Source: an uncultured Maribacter sp. (GTDB taxonomy: Bacteria > Bacteroidota > Bacteroidia > Flavobacteriales > Flavobacteriaceae). From it: 64,000 nt of DNA. Below are positions 7,960-16,256 of this stretch, in pieces. The DNA is taken from positions 62,001-126,000 of the forward strand of contig NZ_CANMBB010000010.1 in assembly GCF_947495965.1 (NCBI RefSeq), given 5' to 3'. A model generated the notes under the pieces. The model was not told the DNA's origin, searched no databases, and worked only from the letters and a program-made list of their open reading frames with translations. Numbering within the stretch: the first letter of the stretch is position 1; each line of letters opens with the position of its first letter. Both the position numbers and the translations under genes were made by a program.

Positions 7960-10900
7960 TTATTTAAGAACTACCACCAAATCTTCAGAATTTACTAAGG
8001 AACCACCACTTAAAATGATTCTATCTACCACACCATCTGCTGTTGCTGTAACCGAAGTTTCCATTTTCATGGCTTCTATAATAAATAAAGGCTGGTTTCT
8101 TTTTACCGCTTCTCCCTTTTTTACTAATACACTAGATAATAATCCTTGTAATGGTGCTCCTATTTCTTTTGCATTAGAAATATCGGCTTTTTTATTCTCT
8201 ATTTTTTTAACCTTTACCGATGTGTTTTTTACTAACACATTACGTAACTGCCCATTTATCTTAAAGAAAATGCTAACATTACCAGCCTCATCTGGTTCTC
8301 CTTTTAGCATTAGAGAAATAAGCACTTTTTTTCCTTGATCTAGCTCTACCATTATTTCTTCTCCTACTTCCATGCCATAGAAAAAGTTTTTGGTAGGTAT
8401 GTTTACAACATTACCGTATTTAACATGATTATTATACGCATCTGTAAATACTTTTGGATATAACTTATAGGATAAGAAATCGGTCATTTCTAAATCTCTA
8501 CCCATTCCTTTTTTAAATTTTCGTTTAAAGGCTTTAAATTCTTTTTCAAAATCTACAGGTTCTAAATGCGCATTTGGCCTTTCGGTATATGGTTTTTCAT
8601 CTTTAAGAACTATTTTCTGAAGTTTTTCTGGAAAACCACCAACGGGTTGCCCTAAATCTCCTCTAAAGAAATTCTTTACCGATTCTGGAAAAGAAATATC
8701 TTCCCCCCTATCTAAAACATCTTGTACTGTTAGGCTATTGCTTATCATATATTGCGCCATATCGCCAACCACCTTTGAACTTGGGGTTACTTTTACAATA
8801 TCGCCAAACATAGTATTTACCTCGCCATACATTTTAGTTACCTCTGGAAATTTATCTTCTAAACCTAATGCAATTGCTTGTCCTTTTAGATTAGAATATT
8901 GCCCGCCAGGAATTTCATGCTTATACACTTCTCCTGTCCCAGATTTTAATCCAGATTCAAAAGTATAATAGTAATTACGTACCGTTTCCCAGTAATTAGA
9001 GTATTCTGCAAGTTTTTCTGCATTTAATATATTTTCTCTTTCATGAAAACGCAACATCTCCATTACCGAGTTAAAGTTTGGCTGCGACGTTAACCCAGAT
9101 AAACCTCCTAGAGCAACATCGACAACATCTACACCTGCTTCTATAGCTTTTAAATACATTGCTGCTTGCGTAGACGAAGTATCATGTGTATGTAAGTGAA
9201 TAGGAATATTAATTTCGGATTTTAAAGTTCCTATTAGCTCATAAGCAGCATTTGGTTTAAGCAAACCTGCCATATCTTTTACTCCTAAAATATGTGCTCC
9301 AGCATTTTCTATATCTTTTGCTAGTTGCACATAATATTTAAGGTCATATTTTGTTTTGGATGGGTCTAAAATATCTCCAGTATAACAAATAGAACCTTCT
9401 GCTAAGCCACCAGTTCTTTTGCGTACATGCTCTATACATGGTGCTAAAGATTGCATCCAGTTTAGAGAATCAAAAATACGGAAAACATCTACCCCAGTTT
9501 CCCAAGATTTCTCTACAAATTCTCCAATTAAATTATCTGGGTATGCTTTATAACCAACACCATTAGAGCCCCTAATTAGCATTTGTAACAAAAGATTTGG
9601 CATTGCTTTACGTAATAATGCCAAACGTTCCCAAGGGTTTTCTTGTAAGAAACGCAAACAAACATCAAAGGTAGCACCTCCCCAAACTTCCATACTAAAA
9701 ATTTCTGGATGGTTCTTTGCAAAACCTTCCGCAACTTTAAGCATATCTATAGTACGCATTCTGGTTGCTAATAAACTCTGGTGTGCATCTCTCATCGTGG
9801 TATCGGTAAAATGCACTTTCTTTTCTTTTTTTAACCACTGCGAAAATTTCTCTGGCCCTAATTCTGTCAATAGATCTTTTGTTCCCTTTGCATAACCTTC
9901 ATTTTTAGGAAATGAAGGTACTATTGGTTTAGAAAACACATGATTAGGATTATATTTTTTAACATCAGGATTACCATTTACAATAGTATCTCCTAAAAAT
10001 TGAATTAATTTATTTACACGATTTTTTGGTTCTATAAACTCAAATAACTTTGGCTCGTTCTGAATAAAATTAACCGTAACATCTCCATTTCTAAAAGTAG
10101 GATGTTTAAGAATGTTATTTAGAAAAGCAATATTTGTTTTTACACCACGAATTCTAAACTCTGCTAATGCTCGTATCATTTTACGGCAAGAGCCATCTAA
10201 AGTTCTACTCCTTGCCGATGCCTTTACCAACATAGAATCAAAGAAAGGAGAAATAGCTACTCCTTGATATACACTACCAGCATCTAAACGAATACCAAAA
10301 CCTGATGCACTACGGTAGGTAGTTACTACACCATAATCTGGTTTAAAATCATTTGCTGGGTCTTCTGTTGTAATTCTACATTGTAATGCATAGCCAGATA
10401 TAGTTACCGATTCTTGACTTTCTATTTTTATCTGTTTGTCGGCCAATTTATAACCGCCAGCAATAAAAATTTGCGTTTTTATAAGGTCTATATTCGTAAC
10501 CATTTCGGTTACAGTATGCTCTACTTGTACTCTTGGGTTTACTTCTATGAAATAGATACTACCATCATCATCTACCAAAAACTCTACCGTACCAATATTA
10601 TTATAGTTTACTGCTTTACAAATATCTTGTGCATAGGTATATAAACTATCTTTTGTTTCTTGTGGCAATCCTAAAGAAGGTGCAAACTCTATAACTTTTT
10701 GATACCTTCTTTGTACCGAGCAATCGCGCTCAAACAAATGCACCATATTGCCATGTTCATCTGCTACAATTTGAATCTCAATATGCTTTGGATTTTCTAC
10801 AAATTTTTCTAGAAAAACCGTGTCATCTCCAAAAGCATTGAGCGATTCTCTACGCGCTTCTGGAAAAGCTTTTCTTAAATCTGTTTCGGTACGTATTACA

Positions 10901-11412
10901 CGCATACCACGACCACCACCACCAGAGGCAGCTTTTAACATTATTGGGTATCCTATTCTTTCTGCTTCTGAAAGGGCAATTTCTACTGTTTTCAAATCCT
11001 TATTACTACTTTGAATAATAGGAATATTATTAGCAACTGCTACTTCTTTTGCCGTAATTTTATCTCCTAAAGCTTTTAATACAGATACCTTAGGTCCTAT
11101 AAATTTTATACCGTTATCTTCACATTTTTGAGCAAATTCTGCATTTTCGGAAAGAAAACCATATCCTGGATGAATAGCATCTACACCATTTTCTTTAGCT
11201 ACTTTTATAATAGCCTCTATATCTAAATATGGCTTAAGAGGTTCGTTATCTTCTCCTATTTGGTAACATTCATCTGCTTTATATCTATGCAAGGAATAAC
11301 GATCTTCATAGGTATAAATACCAACAGTTTTTATGCCTATTTCTACACAGGCTCTAAAAATACGTATTGCTATTTCTCCCCTATTTGCAACTAAAACGGT
11401 ATTGATTTTCAC
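7960..11412 (-). CDS. pyc: Pyruvate carboxylase (biotin-dependent)
   Basis: A 1150-residue single-chain pyruvate carboxylase that forms oxaloacetate from pyruvate, bicarbonate and ATP. In order: a biotin carboxylase domain from residue 1 (NTVLVANRGEIAIRIFRA, ATP-grasp GGGGRGMRV near 165, EVNPRVQVEHTVTE near 295), a carboxyltransferase TIM barrel (TDTTMRDAHQSLLATRMRT near 540, and the metal-binding HLHTHDTSS near 740), an allosteric linker, and a C-terminal biotinyl domain with Lys1116 in EAMKMETS. Translation starts at GTG (11410-11412), because no ATG precedes the conserved KINTVLVANRG. The biotin ligase BirA needed to modify Lys1116 is encoded at 22641-23372. Its neighbour is PEP carboxylase. 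Confidence 0.97.
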   Translation of the reverse strand: MKINTVLVANRGEIAIRIFRACVEIGIKTVGIYTYEDRYSLHRYKADECYQIGEDNEPLKPYLDIEAIIKVAKENGVDAIHPGYGFLSENAEFAQKCEDNGIKFIGPKVSVLKALGDKITAKEVAVANNIPIIQSSNKDLKTVEIALSEAERIGYPIMLKAASGGGGRGMRVIRTETDLRKAFPEARRESLNAFGDDTVFLEKFVENPKHIEIQIVADEHGNMVHLFERDCSVQRRYQKVIEFAPSLGLPQETKDSLYTYAQDICKAVNYNNIGTVEFLVDDDGSIYFIEVNPRVQVEHTVTEMVTNIDLIKTQIFIAGGYKLADKQIKIESQESVTISGYALQCRITTEDPANDFKPDYGVVTTYRSASGFGIRLDAGSVYQGVAISPFFDSMLVKASARSRTLDGSCRKMIRALAEFRIRGVKTNIAFLNNILKHPTFRNGDVTVNFIQNEPKLFEFIEPKNRVNKLIQFLGDTIVNGNPDVKKYNPNHVFSKPIVPSFPKNEGYAKGTKDLLTELGPEKFSQWLKKEKKVHFTDTTMRDAHQSLLATRMRTIDMLKVAEGFAKNHPEIFSMEVWGGATFDVCLRFLQENPWERLALLRKAMPNLLLQMLIRGSNGVGYKAYPDNLIGEFVEKSWETGVDVFRIFDSLNWMQSLAPCIEHVRKRTGGLAEGSICYTGDILDPSKTKYDLKYYVQLAKDIENAGAHILGVKDMAGLLKPNAAYELIGTLKSEINIPIHLHTHDTSSTQAAMYLKAIEAGVDVVDVALGGLSGLTSQPNFNSVMEMLRFHERENILNAEKLAEYSNYWETVRNYYYTFESGLKSGTGEVYKHEIPGGQYSNLKGQAIALGLEDKFPEVTKMYGEVNTMFGDIVKVTPSSKVVGDMAQYMISNSLTVQDVLDRGEDISFPESVKNFFRGDLGQPVGGFPEKLQKIVLKDEKPYTERPNAHLEPVDFEKEFKAFKRKFKKGMGRDLEMTDFLSYKLYPKVFTDAYNNHVKYGNVVNIPTKNFFYGMEVGEEIMVELDQGKKVLISLMLKGEPDEAGNVSIFFKINGQLRNVLVKNTSVKVKKIENKKADISNAKEIGAPLQGLLSSVLVKKGEAVKRNQPLFIIEAMKMETSVTATADGVVDRIILSGGSLVNSEDLVVVLK

Positions 11413-11453
11413 AGTAATTATGATTTTAATTAATAGTTAGTTCGTACTAAAAT

Positions 11454-11461
11454 CAAAATTA
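11454..11461 (-). promoter_or_regulatory. Candidate -7 element of pyc
   Basis: TAATTTTG (minus sense) matches the Bacteroidota -7 consensus TAnnTTTG, 41 bp before the pyc GTG. No clear -33 TTG is at the usual distance. A 9-bp inverted repeat (ACAGTAATT at 11411-11419, AATTACTGT at 11457-11465) spans this element and the start codon. Confidence 0.45.
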
Positions 11462-11587
11462 CTGTTTTTTAAGATGGTATAATAATATGATATATCTAAA
11501 ATTCTTAACAATTTTATTGCAATTTCTAAGTAATTATAGATTTTTTAGAGAAAAATAAAATTTAACGTGTTCTTTATTAGAAATTTG

Positions 11588-11953
11588 TTAATTCGCCTTT
11601 AAGTTTAAAACTACGTTTCCTGTTGCATCAATACCCAATTCATAAGTATAAAATCCTACCGCTAAAGGGGTTTCTCCAACAAAATCTATGGGCTGTAAAG
11701 TATAGGTTTCTCCATCAGCTAAAATTTGTATGTAGGCATAGGAATATAGCTCATCAAACTCTAAATAATCTGAATATGCATCTACAGATATATTACTATA
11801 CACATTTTCACTAGACACAACCGTAACCTCATCAAAATTTACAGTACTTGCATTTTTAATTCTAAGATTTACTTTTGATATTTTATCGTCCCTATCTGTA
11901 CAACCTACTATTGCTATAAAAACTAAAACCAGAAATACTATTTGCTTTTTCAT
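11588..11953 (-). CDS. Small lipoprotein, function unknown
   Basis: A 121-residue protein with a lipoprotein signal peptide: MKKQIVFLVLVFIAIVGC, with the lipobox Cys at position 18. The mature part (TDRDDKISKVNLRIKNAST...) looks like an all-beta domain rich in Thr, Val and Tyr and has no motif I recognise. It should be tethered to the outer or inner membrane on the periplasmic side. It is monocistronic, between pyc and yaaA on the same strand. Nothing in the sequence indicates a ligand. Confidence 0.7.
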   Translation of the reverse strand: MKKQIVFLVLVFIAIVGCTDRDDKISKVNLRIKNASTVNFDEVTVVSSENVYSNISVDAYSDYLEFDELYSYAYIQILADGETYTLQPIDFVGETPLAVGFYTYELGIDATGNVVLNLKAN

Positions 11954-12004
11954 ACGTATAAATTTATCCTATACATAGGAAAACGACAGAAGAAAAAATA
12001 TATT

Positions 12005-12766
12005 TTATCGTATAAAAACTGGCTCGTTCTCTTTTAGAGTATGCTCCTTACTAAATTGGTAATCGTCTAAATTAAAACCTTTTATATCTTCTAAAGTAGT
12101 TGCATTAGAATCTACAATATAGCGAACCATAGAACCTCTTGCTTTTTTTGCAAAGAAGCTAATTATCTTAAGTTTATCATTTTTCCAATCTTTAAAAATT
12201 GGGGTTATTACTGGAGCTTTTAAAGCTTTAGTATCTATTGCAGAAAAATACTCGTTACTTGCTAAATTCACAAAAAGTTCTCCTTCTTCTAGCTCAGAAT
12301 TAAGATGGTTGGTAAGTTCTTTTTTCCAAAATTCATACAAATTAGCTTTACGCCCTATTTTTAACTTAGTCCCCATTTCTAAACGGTAAGCCTGCATTAA
12401 ATCTAACGGTTTAAGAATGCCATATTGTCCAGATAATATTCTTAGAGAATTTTGAAGTACCTCTAACTTATCTTCTTTTAGAGAATAAACATCTAAGCCT
12501 TGGTATACATCGCCACTAAAAGCATATACTGCAGGCCTTGCATTATTTACTGTAAATGGAGTAGTAAAATCCTGATTTCTTTGCCAATTTAATTGCGCCA
12601 ATTTATCTGAAATATGCATTAATTCGGATAAATCTTTAGGCTTTTTCTTAGCTAAAATAGCATTTAGCTTTACTGCCTGTTCTATAAACTTTGGCTGTGT
12701 AAATTTTTCTGTTGGTAACTTACTCTCAAAATCTAAAGACTTTGCCGGAGAGATAACTATTTTCAT
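12005..12766 (-). CDS. yaaA: Peroxide stress protein YaaA
   Basis: A 253-residue member of the YaaA/DUF328 family, a cytoplasmic protein that limits free iron and oxidative damage during peroxide stress in E. coli and has a DNA-binding fold. Typical segments are the N-terminal [54 protein letters not shown] and [12 protein letters not shown]. The start is set at 12766 because this is where family homology begins; an in-frame ATG 24 codons upstream encodes an unrelated stretch. It lies 95 bp downstream of rluD on the same strand and may share its transcript. Confidence 0.93.
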   Translation of the reverse strand: MKIVISPAKSLDFESKLPTEKFTQPKFIEQAVKLNAILAKKKPKDLSELMHISDKLAQLNWQRNQDFTTPFTVNNARPAVYAFSGDVYQGLDVYSLKEDKLEVLQNSLRILSGQYGILKPLDLMQAYRLEMGTKLKIGRKANLYEFWKKELTNHLNSELEEGELFVNLASNEYFSAIDTKALKAPVITPIFKDWKNDKLKIISFFAKKARGSMVRYIVDSNATTLEDIKGFNLDDYQFSKEHTLKENEPVFIR

Positions 12767-12861
12767 TTTCTTGCAATTAGTGGACAAAAATAATAAGGAT
12801 TTACTGGATTTACAATTCCATTTAAAAAGACTTATCAATACCAGTATTAAAGAAATTTATA

Positions 12862-13890
12862 CTATTGGCTATGCTTAGTATATTGCCTCCATTTTTCTAT
12901 ACAATTTGCAATATCTTCAGGAATTTCAGAATCAAAATTCATCTTTTCTCCTGTAACCGGATGTACAAATCCTAAAGTTTTTGCGTGTAATGCCTGCCTT
13001 GGCAAGATTTTAAAAGCATTTTCTACAAATTGTTTGTATTTAGTAAAGGTGGTTCCTTTTAATATTTTTTCGCCACCATAACGTTCATCATTAAAAAGGG
13101 TATGCCCAATATGCTTCATATGCACCCTAATTTGGTGTGTTCTTCCTGTTTCTAACTTACAAGAAACTAAAGTAACATAGCCCAAACGTTCTATAACTTT
13201 ATAATGTGTAACAGCTTCTTTCCCTTGTTCCCCATCAGGGAAAACGTGCATTTGTAACCTGTTCTTAGGATGCCTTCCTACGTGCCCTTCTATAGTACCT
13301 TCCTCTTCTTCTATATTACCCCAAACTAAAGCAACATATTCTCTTTCTGAGGTTTTATTAAAAAATTGCTTGGACAAATGCGTCATTGCAGCTTCAGTCT
13401 TTGCAATAACCAAAAGACCAGAGGTATCTTTATCTATCCTATGTACTAAACCAGGACGTTCATTACTATTTGCAGGTAAATTATCTACATGATAAATAAG
13501 TGCATTTATTAGAGTGCCCGAGTAGTTTCCGTGACCTGGGTGTACTACCATTCCTGCTGGTTTATTTACCACCATAAGAACATCATCCTCATACACTATA
13601 TTTAAAGGGATATTCTCAGGGACTAATAAAAACTCATGCGGCGGATGCTCAAAAAGAACCTTTACCTCATCCTCTGCTTTTACTTTGTAATTTTGCTTAA
13701 CTACCTTACCATTTACCCAAATATGGCCTCCTTTTGCAGCTTGTTGGATTTTATTACGTGTAGCGTTTTCAATAAAATTCATCAAAAACTTATCTACACG
13801 TAAAGGTATTTGCCCCTTAGATGCTACTACTTTATGGTGTTCATAAAGTTCTTCTTCATTTGGCTCTGGCCCCTCTTCTAATGGTAACAT
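12862..13890 (-). CDS. rluD: RluD-type 23S rRNA pseudouridine synthase
   Basis: A 342-residue RluA-family pseudouridine synthase that probably modifies the helix 69 loop of 23S rRNA. An N-terminal S4 RNA-binding domain (about residues 29-80, PLRVDKFLMNFI, HIWVNGKVVK) is followed by the catalytic domain with RPGLVHRIDKDTSGLLV, in which Asp153 is the catalytic aspartate. Further on is KLETGRTHQIRVHMKHIGH. The acidic N-terminal tail (LPLEEGPEPNEEE) is a common extension in flavobacterial homologues. It starts 5 bp after the PASTA gene stop, so the two are co-transcribed. Confidence 0.93.
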   Translation of the reverse strand: MLPLEEGPEPNEEELYEHHKVVASKGQIPLRVDKFLMNFIENATRNKIQQAAKGGHIWVNGKVVKQNYKVKAEDEVKVLFEHPPHEFLLVPENIPLNIVYEDDVLMVVNKPAGMVVHPGHGNYSGTLINALIYHVDNLPANSNERPGLVHRIDKDTSGLLVIAKTEAAMTHLSKQFFNKTSEREYVALVWGNIEEEEGTIEGHVGRHPKNRLQMHVFPDGEQGKEAVTHYKVIERLGYVTLVSCKLETGRTHQIRVHMKHIGHTLFNDERYGGEKILKGTTFTKYKQFVENAFKILPRQALHAKTLGFVHPVTGEKMNFDSEIPEDIANCIEKWRQYTKHSQ

Positions 13891-13895
13891 ATATT

Positions 13896-14483
13896 TTATT
13901 CTGAATCTGCCTTAATTTGTGCTCTATCGGATATTTTTCCGTTACCACAAATTAGTTCTATTTTAGAAGTCTTTGGTAGTTTATCTCCCGGATGAATTAC
14001 TTTTCCTTTATATTTTATAGAATACACCATATCCTTACCAAGTTCATCTATATAAATTACACGCTGCACATCTAACCCTACTGCTCTAAGCATAGACTTA
14101 GCATTTCTTTGCGTAACCTGTATAATTTTTGGAATGGTCACTTTTTTGTAACCAGATGGGTTTACCGTAAAATAAATTTTTCTATTTTCTTTTACTTTAT
14201 TTCCCGCTTGCGGATTTTGTTCTATGATAGAAAACCTTGGATAATCTGGATTATAATTTGCAGAATCTAATACCTCATAACGTAAACTAGCATCTTCTAC
14301 AGCTTTACGCATATCCATAACAGACATTTTAGAAAAATCTGGTACTTCTACAAATTCGCCATGGTTGGTGGTACTATTTAACCAATTTAACATTACAAAT
14401 ATTAAAACTACTGAAACAACTAAAGCCAATCCTATTTGGATTAAAAAAGATTTGCTTCTTAAAAAATTAAAGAAATTTCTCAT
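13896..14483 (-). CDS. Membrane-anchored PASTA-domain protein without kinase
   Basis: A 195-residue protein with a short cytoplasmic tail, one membrane helix (IQIGLALVVSVVLIFVMLNW) and two extracytoplasmic PASTA domains. The first begins EFVEVPDFSKMSVMDMRKAV and the second VTIPKIIQVTQRNAKSMLRA. PASTA domains bind uncrosslinked peptidoglycan or beta-lactams in Ser/Thr kinases and penicillin-binding proteins, but here no catalytic domain is attached. The start at 14483 (MRNFFNF) is preferred because a -7 promoter element lies at 14502-14509, across the alternative upstream start. It forms an operon with rluD and is divergent from the cell-wall gene ddl, which supports an envelope role. Confidence 0.85.
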   Translation of the reverse strand: MRNFFNFLRSKSFLIQIGLALVVSVVLIFVMLNWLNSTTNHGEFVEVPDFSKMSVMDMRKAVEDASLRYEVLDSANYNPDYPRFSIIEQNPQAGNKVKENRKIYFTVNPSGYKKVTIPKIIQVTQRNAKSMLRAVGLDVQRVIYIDELGKDMVYSIKYKGKVIHPGDKLPKTSKIELICGNGKISDRAQIKADSE

Positions 14484-14501
14484 GGAGTATAATTGACCCG
14501 A

Positions 14502-14509
14502 CAAATATA
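14502..14509 (-). promoter_or_regulatory. -7 promoter element of the PASTA-rluD operon
   Basis: TATATTTG on the minus strand matches TAnnTTTG exactly, 18 bp upstream of the PASTA start codon. It excludes the longer reading-frame start at 14504. Confidence 0.6.
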
Positions 14510-14578
14510 GGAAACGGATTGCTTTTTTCTTTACTTTGATACCTTGTTATTTATTTTTAAAAAAAGTAAAACCATACT

Positions 14579-15553
14579 ATGAAGAAAAAAGTAGCCATAA
14601 TTATGGGAGGTTACTCTAGTGAGTACAAAATATCTTTAACCAGTGGCAATGTTGTTTACAACTATTTAGACAATACTTTATTTGACGCCTACCGCATACA
14701 TATATTTAAAGACAAGTGGGTATATGTAGATTCTAATAACACAGAACATCCTATAAACAAAGATGATTTTTCTATTACCGTAGAAAACCAACACATTACT
14801 TTTGACTGTGTTTTTAATGCCATACATGGTTCCCCTGGAGAAGATGGTCTTATGCAAGCTTATTTTAAATTACTAAACATTCCGCAAACTTCTTGTGACT
14901 ATTACCAATCTTCTTTAACTTTTAATAAAAGAGATTTACTAAGTGTTTTAAAACCATACGGAATTAAATCTGCAGAATCTTATTACTTAAATTTTGGAGA
15001 TGTTATTGATGAAGATGCTATAATTAATAAGGTAAAACTACCATGTTTTGTAAAAGCCAACAAAGCTGGTAGCAGCTTTGGTATTTCTAAAGTGCATAAA
15101 AAAGAAGATTTACAAGCAGCAATAGAAAATGCGTATAAAGAAGATGATGAAATCTTAATAGAGAGTTTCTTAGACGGTACAGAGGTTTCTGTGGGTGTTA
15201 TAAAATATAACGGAGAAACTATAGTATTACCAATTACAGAGATTGTAACTGAAAATGATTTTTTTGACTACCAAGCAAAATATGAAGGAAAATCTACCGA
15301 GATAACTCCTGCTAGAATAAATGACATGCAGCTTAAAAATGTAACTACTGCTGCAAAAAAAGCTTATGATATTTTAAAAATGACTGGGTACTCTAGAAGT
15401 GAGTTTATTTTTATTGGTGATGAACCTTATATGTTAGAAATGAACACCACCCCAGGTTTAACTACAGAAAGTATTTTACCGCAGCAAGCCCAAAAAGCTG
15501 GAATATCTTTAGCAGAGCTATTTAAAAGTGCTATAGAAGAAGCTTTAAAATAA
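14579..15553 (+). CDS. ddl: D-alanine--D-alanine ligase
   Basis: A 324-residue ATP-grasp ligase that joins two D-alanines for the peptidoglycan stem peptide in the cytoplasm. The N-terminal substrate loop MGGYSSEYKISLTSGN, the HGSPGEDG motif near residue 83, the ATP-binding segment VKANKAGSSFGISKV and the C-terminal metal-binding EMNTTPGLTTESILPQQA are all present. Length fits the family. Its leader is shared divergently with the PASTA gene, and coaD follows 19 bp downstream in the same direction, a common flavobacterial pairing. Confidence 0.97.
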   Translation: MKKKVAIIMGGYSSEYKISLTSGNVVYNYLDNTLFDAYRIHIFKDKWVYVDSNNTEHPINKDDFSITVENQHITFDCVFNAIHGSPGEDGLMQAYFKLLNIPQTSCDYYQSSLTFNKRDLLSVLKPYGIKSAESYYLNFGDVIDEDAIINKVKLPCFVKANKAGSSFGISKVHKKEDLQAAIENAYKEDDEILIESFLDGTEVSVGVIKYNGETIVLPITEIVTENDFFDYQAKYEGKSTEITPARINDMQLKNVTTAAKKAYDILKMTGYSRSEFIFIGDEPYMLEMNTTPGLTTESILPQQAQKAGISLAELFKSAIEEALK

Positions 15554-15572
15554 AACATGTAACTTTACTAGT

Positions 15573-16028
15573 ATGAGACGAGCAATATTCCCTGGGTCTT
15601 TTGACCCACTTACCTTGGGACACCACGACATTATCACTAGAGGGTTGCCTCTTTTTGATGAATTAATAATTGCAATAGGAATAAATGCAGATAAAAAATA
15701 CATGTTTAGCCTAGAAGAAAGAATACGTTTTATTTCTGAGGCATTTAAAAATGAACCAAAAATAAAAGTAAACACCTATAAAGGCTTAACTGTTGACTAT
15801 TGCAAAAAAGTAGAGGCAGACTTTATTTTAAGAGGATTACGTAATCCTGCAGATTTTGAGTTCGAGAAAGCTATAGCACATACCAATAGGAAGCTTTCTG
15901 AAATAGAAACTGTTTTTCTTCTTACATCTTCGGGGAAATCTTACATAAGTTCTTCAATTGTAAGAGATGTAATTCGTAATGGCGGAAACTATTCTGTACT
16001 AGTTCCAGACACTGTAAAAGTCAATTAA
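15573..16028 (+). CDS. coaD: Phosphopantetheine adenylyltransferase
   Basis: A 151-residue nucleotidyltransferase catalysing the fourth step of coenzyme A synthesis, adenylation of 4'-phosphopantetheine. The class signature GSFDPLTLGHHDII contains the TxGH motif. RGLRNPADFEFEKAIAHTNR is the conserved substrate-binding region, and YISSSIVRDVIRNGG is the variant of the ISSTxVR loop. It is second in the operon with ddl and is followed by a strong stem-loop. Confidence 0.96.
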   Translation: MRRAIFPGSFDPLTLGHHDIITRGLPLFDELIIAIGINADKKYMFSLEERIRFISEAFKNEPKIKVNTYKGLTVDYCKKVEADFILRGLRNPADFEFEKAIAHTNRKLSEIETVFLLTSSGKSYISSSIVRDVIRNGGNYSVLVPDTVKVN

Positions 16029-16058
16029 AAAATTACAAAATAAGACTATTCTTACAAT

Positions 16059-16097
16059 ACAAATGAAAACCTCTTAAAAATTGAGGTTTTCATTTGT
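16059..16097 (+). terminator. Stem-loop after coaD
   Basis: A 15-bp perfect stem (AAATGAAAACCTC paired with GAGGTTTTCATTT, extended by two outer pairs) with a 9-nt loop, 30 bp after coaD. The right arm carries the T-run; no long T tract follows, so it may instead be a processing or RNA-stabilising hairpin. Confidence 0.6.
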
Positions 16098-16256
16098 GTG
16101 ATATATATTATTTAGTAAGAAAATACTCTCATTTTAATAAAATTTATTATCTTTACCTATAGTAATTGATTAAAACACAACGTCTTTTTGCGAGTTCACA
16201 ACAAACCTTTATTTATATGGCATGATCCAACTACATTAGTAGGAAAATACGACAAC

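Noticed and set aside
11411-11465. RNA hairpin formed by ACAGTAATT/AATTACTGT before pyc
   Set aside because: The distal arm overlaps the predicted -7 element and would be upstream of the transcription start, so it could not be in the mRNA.
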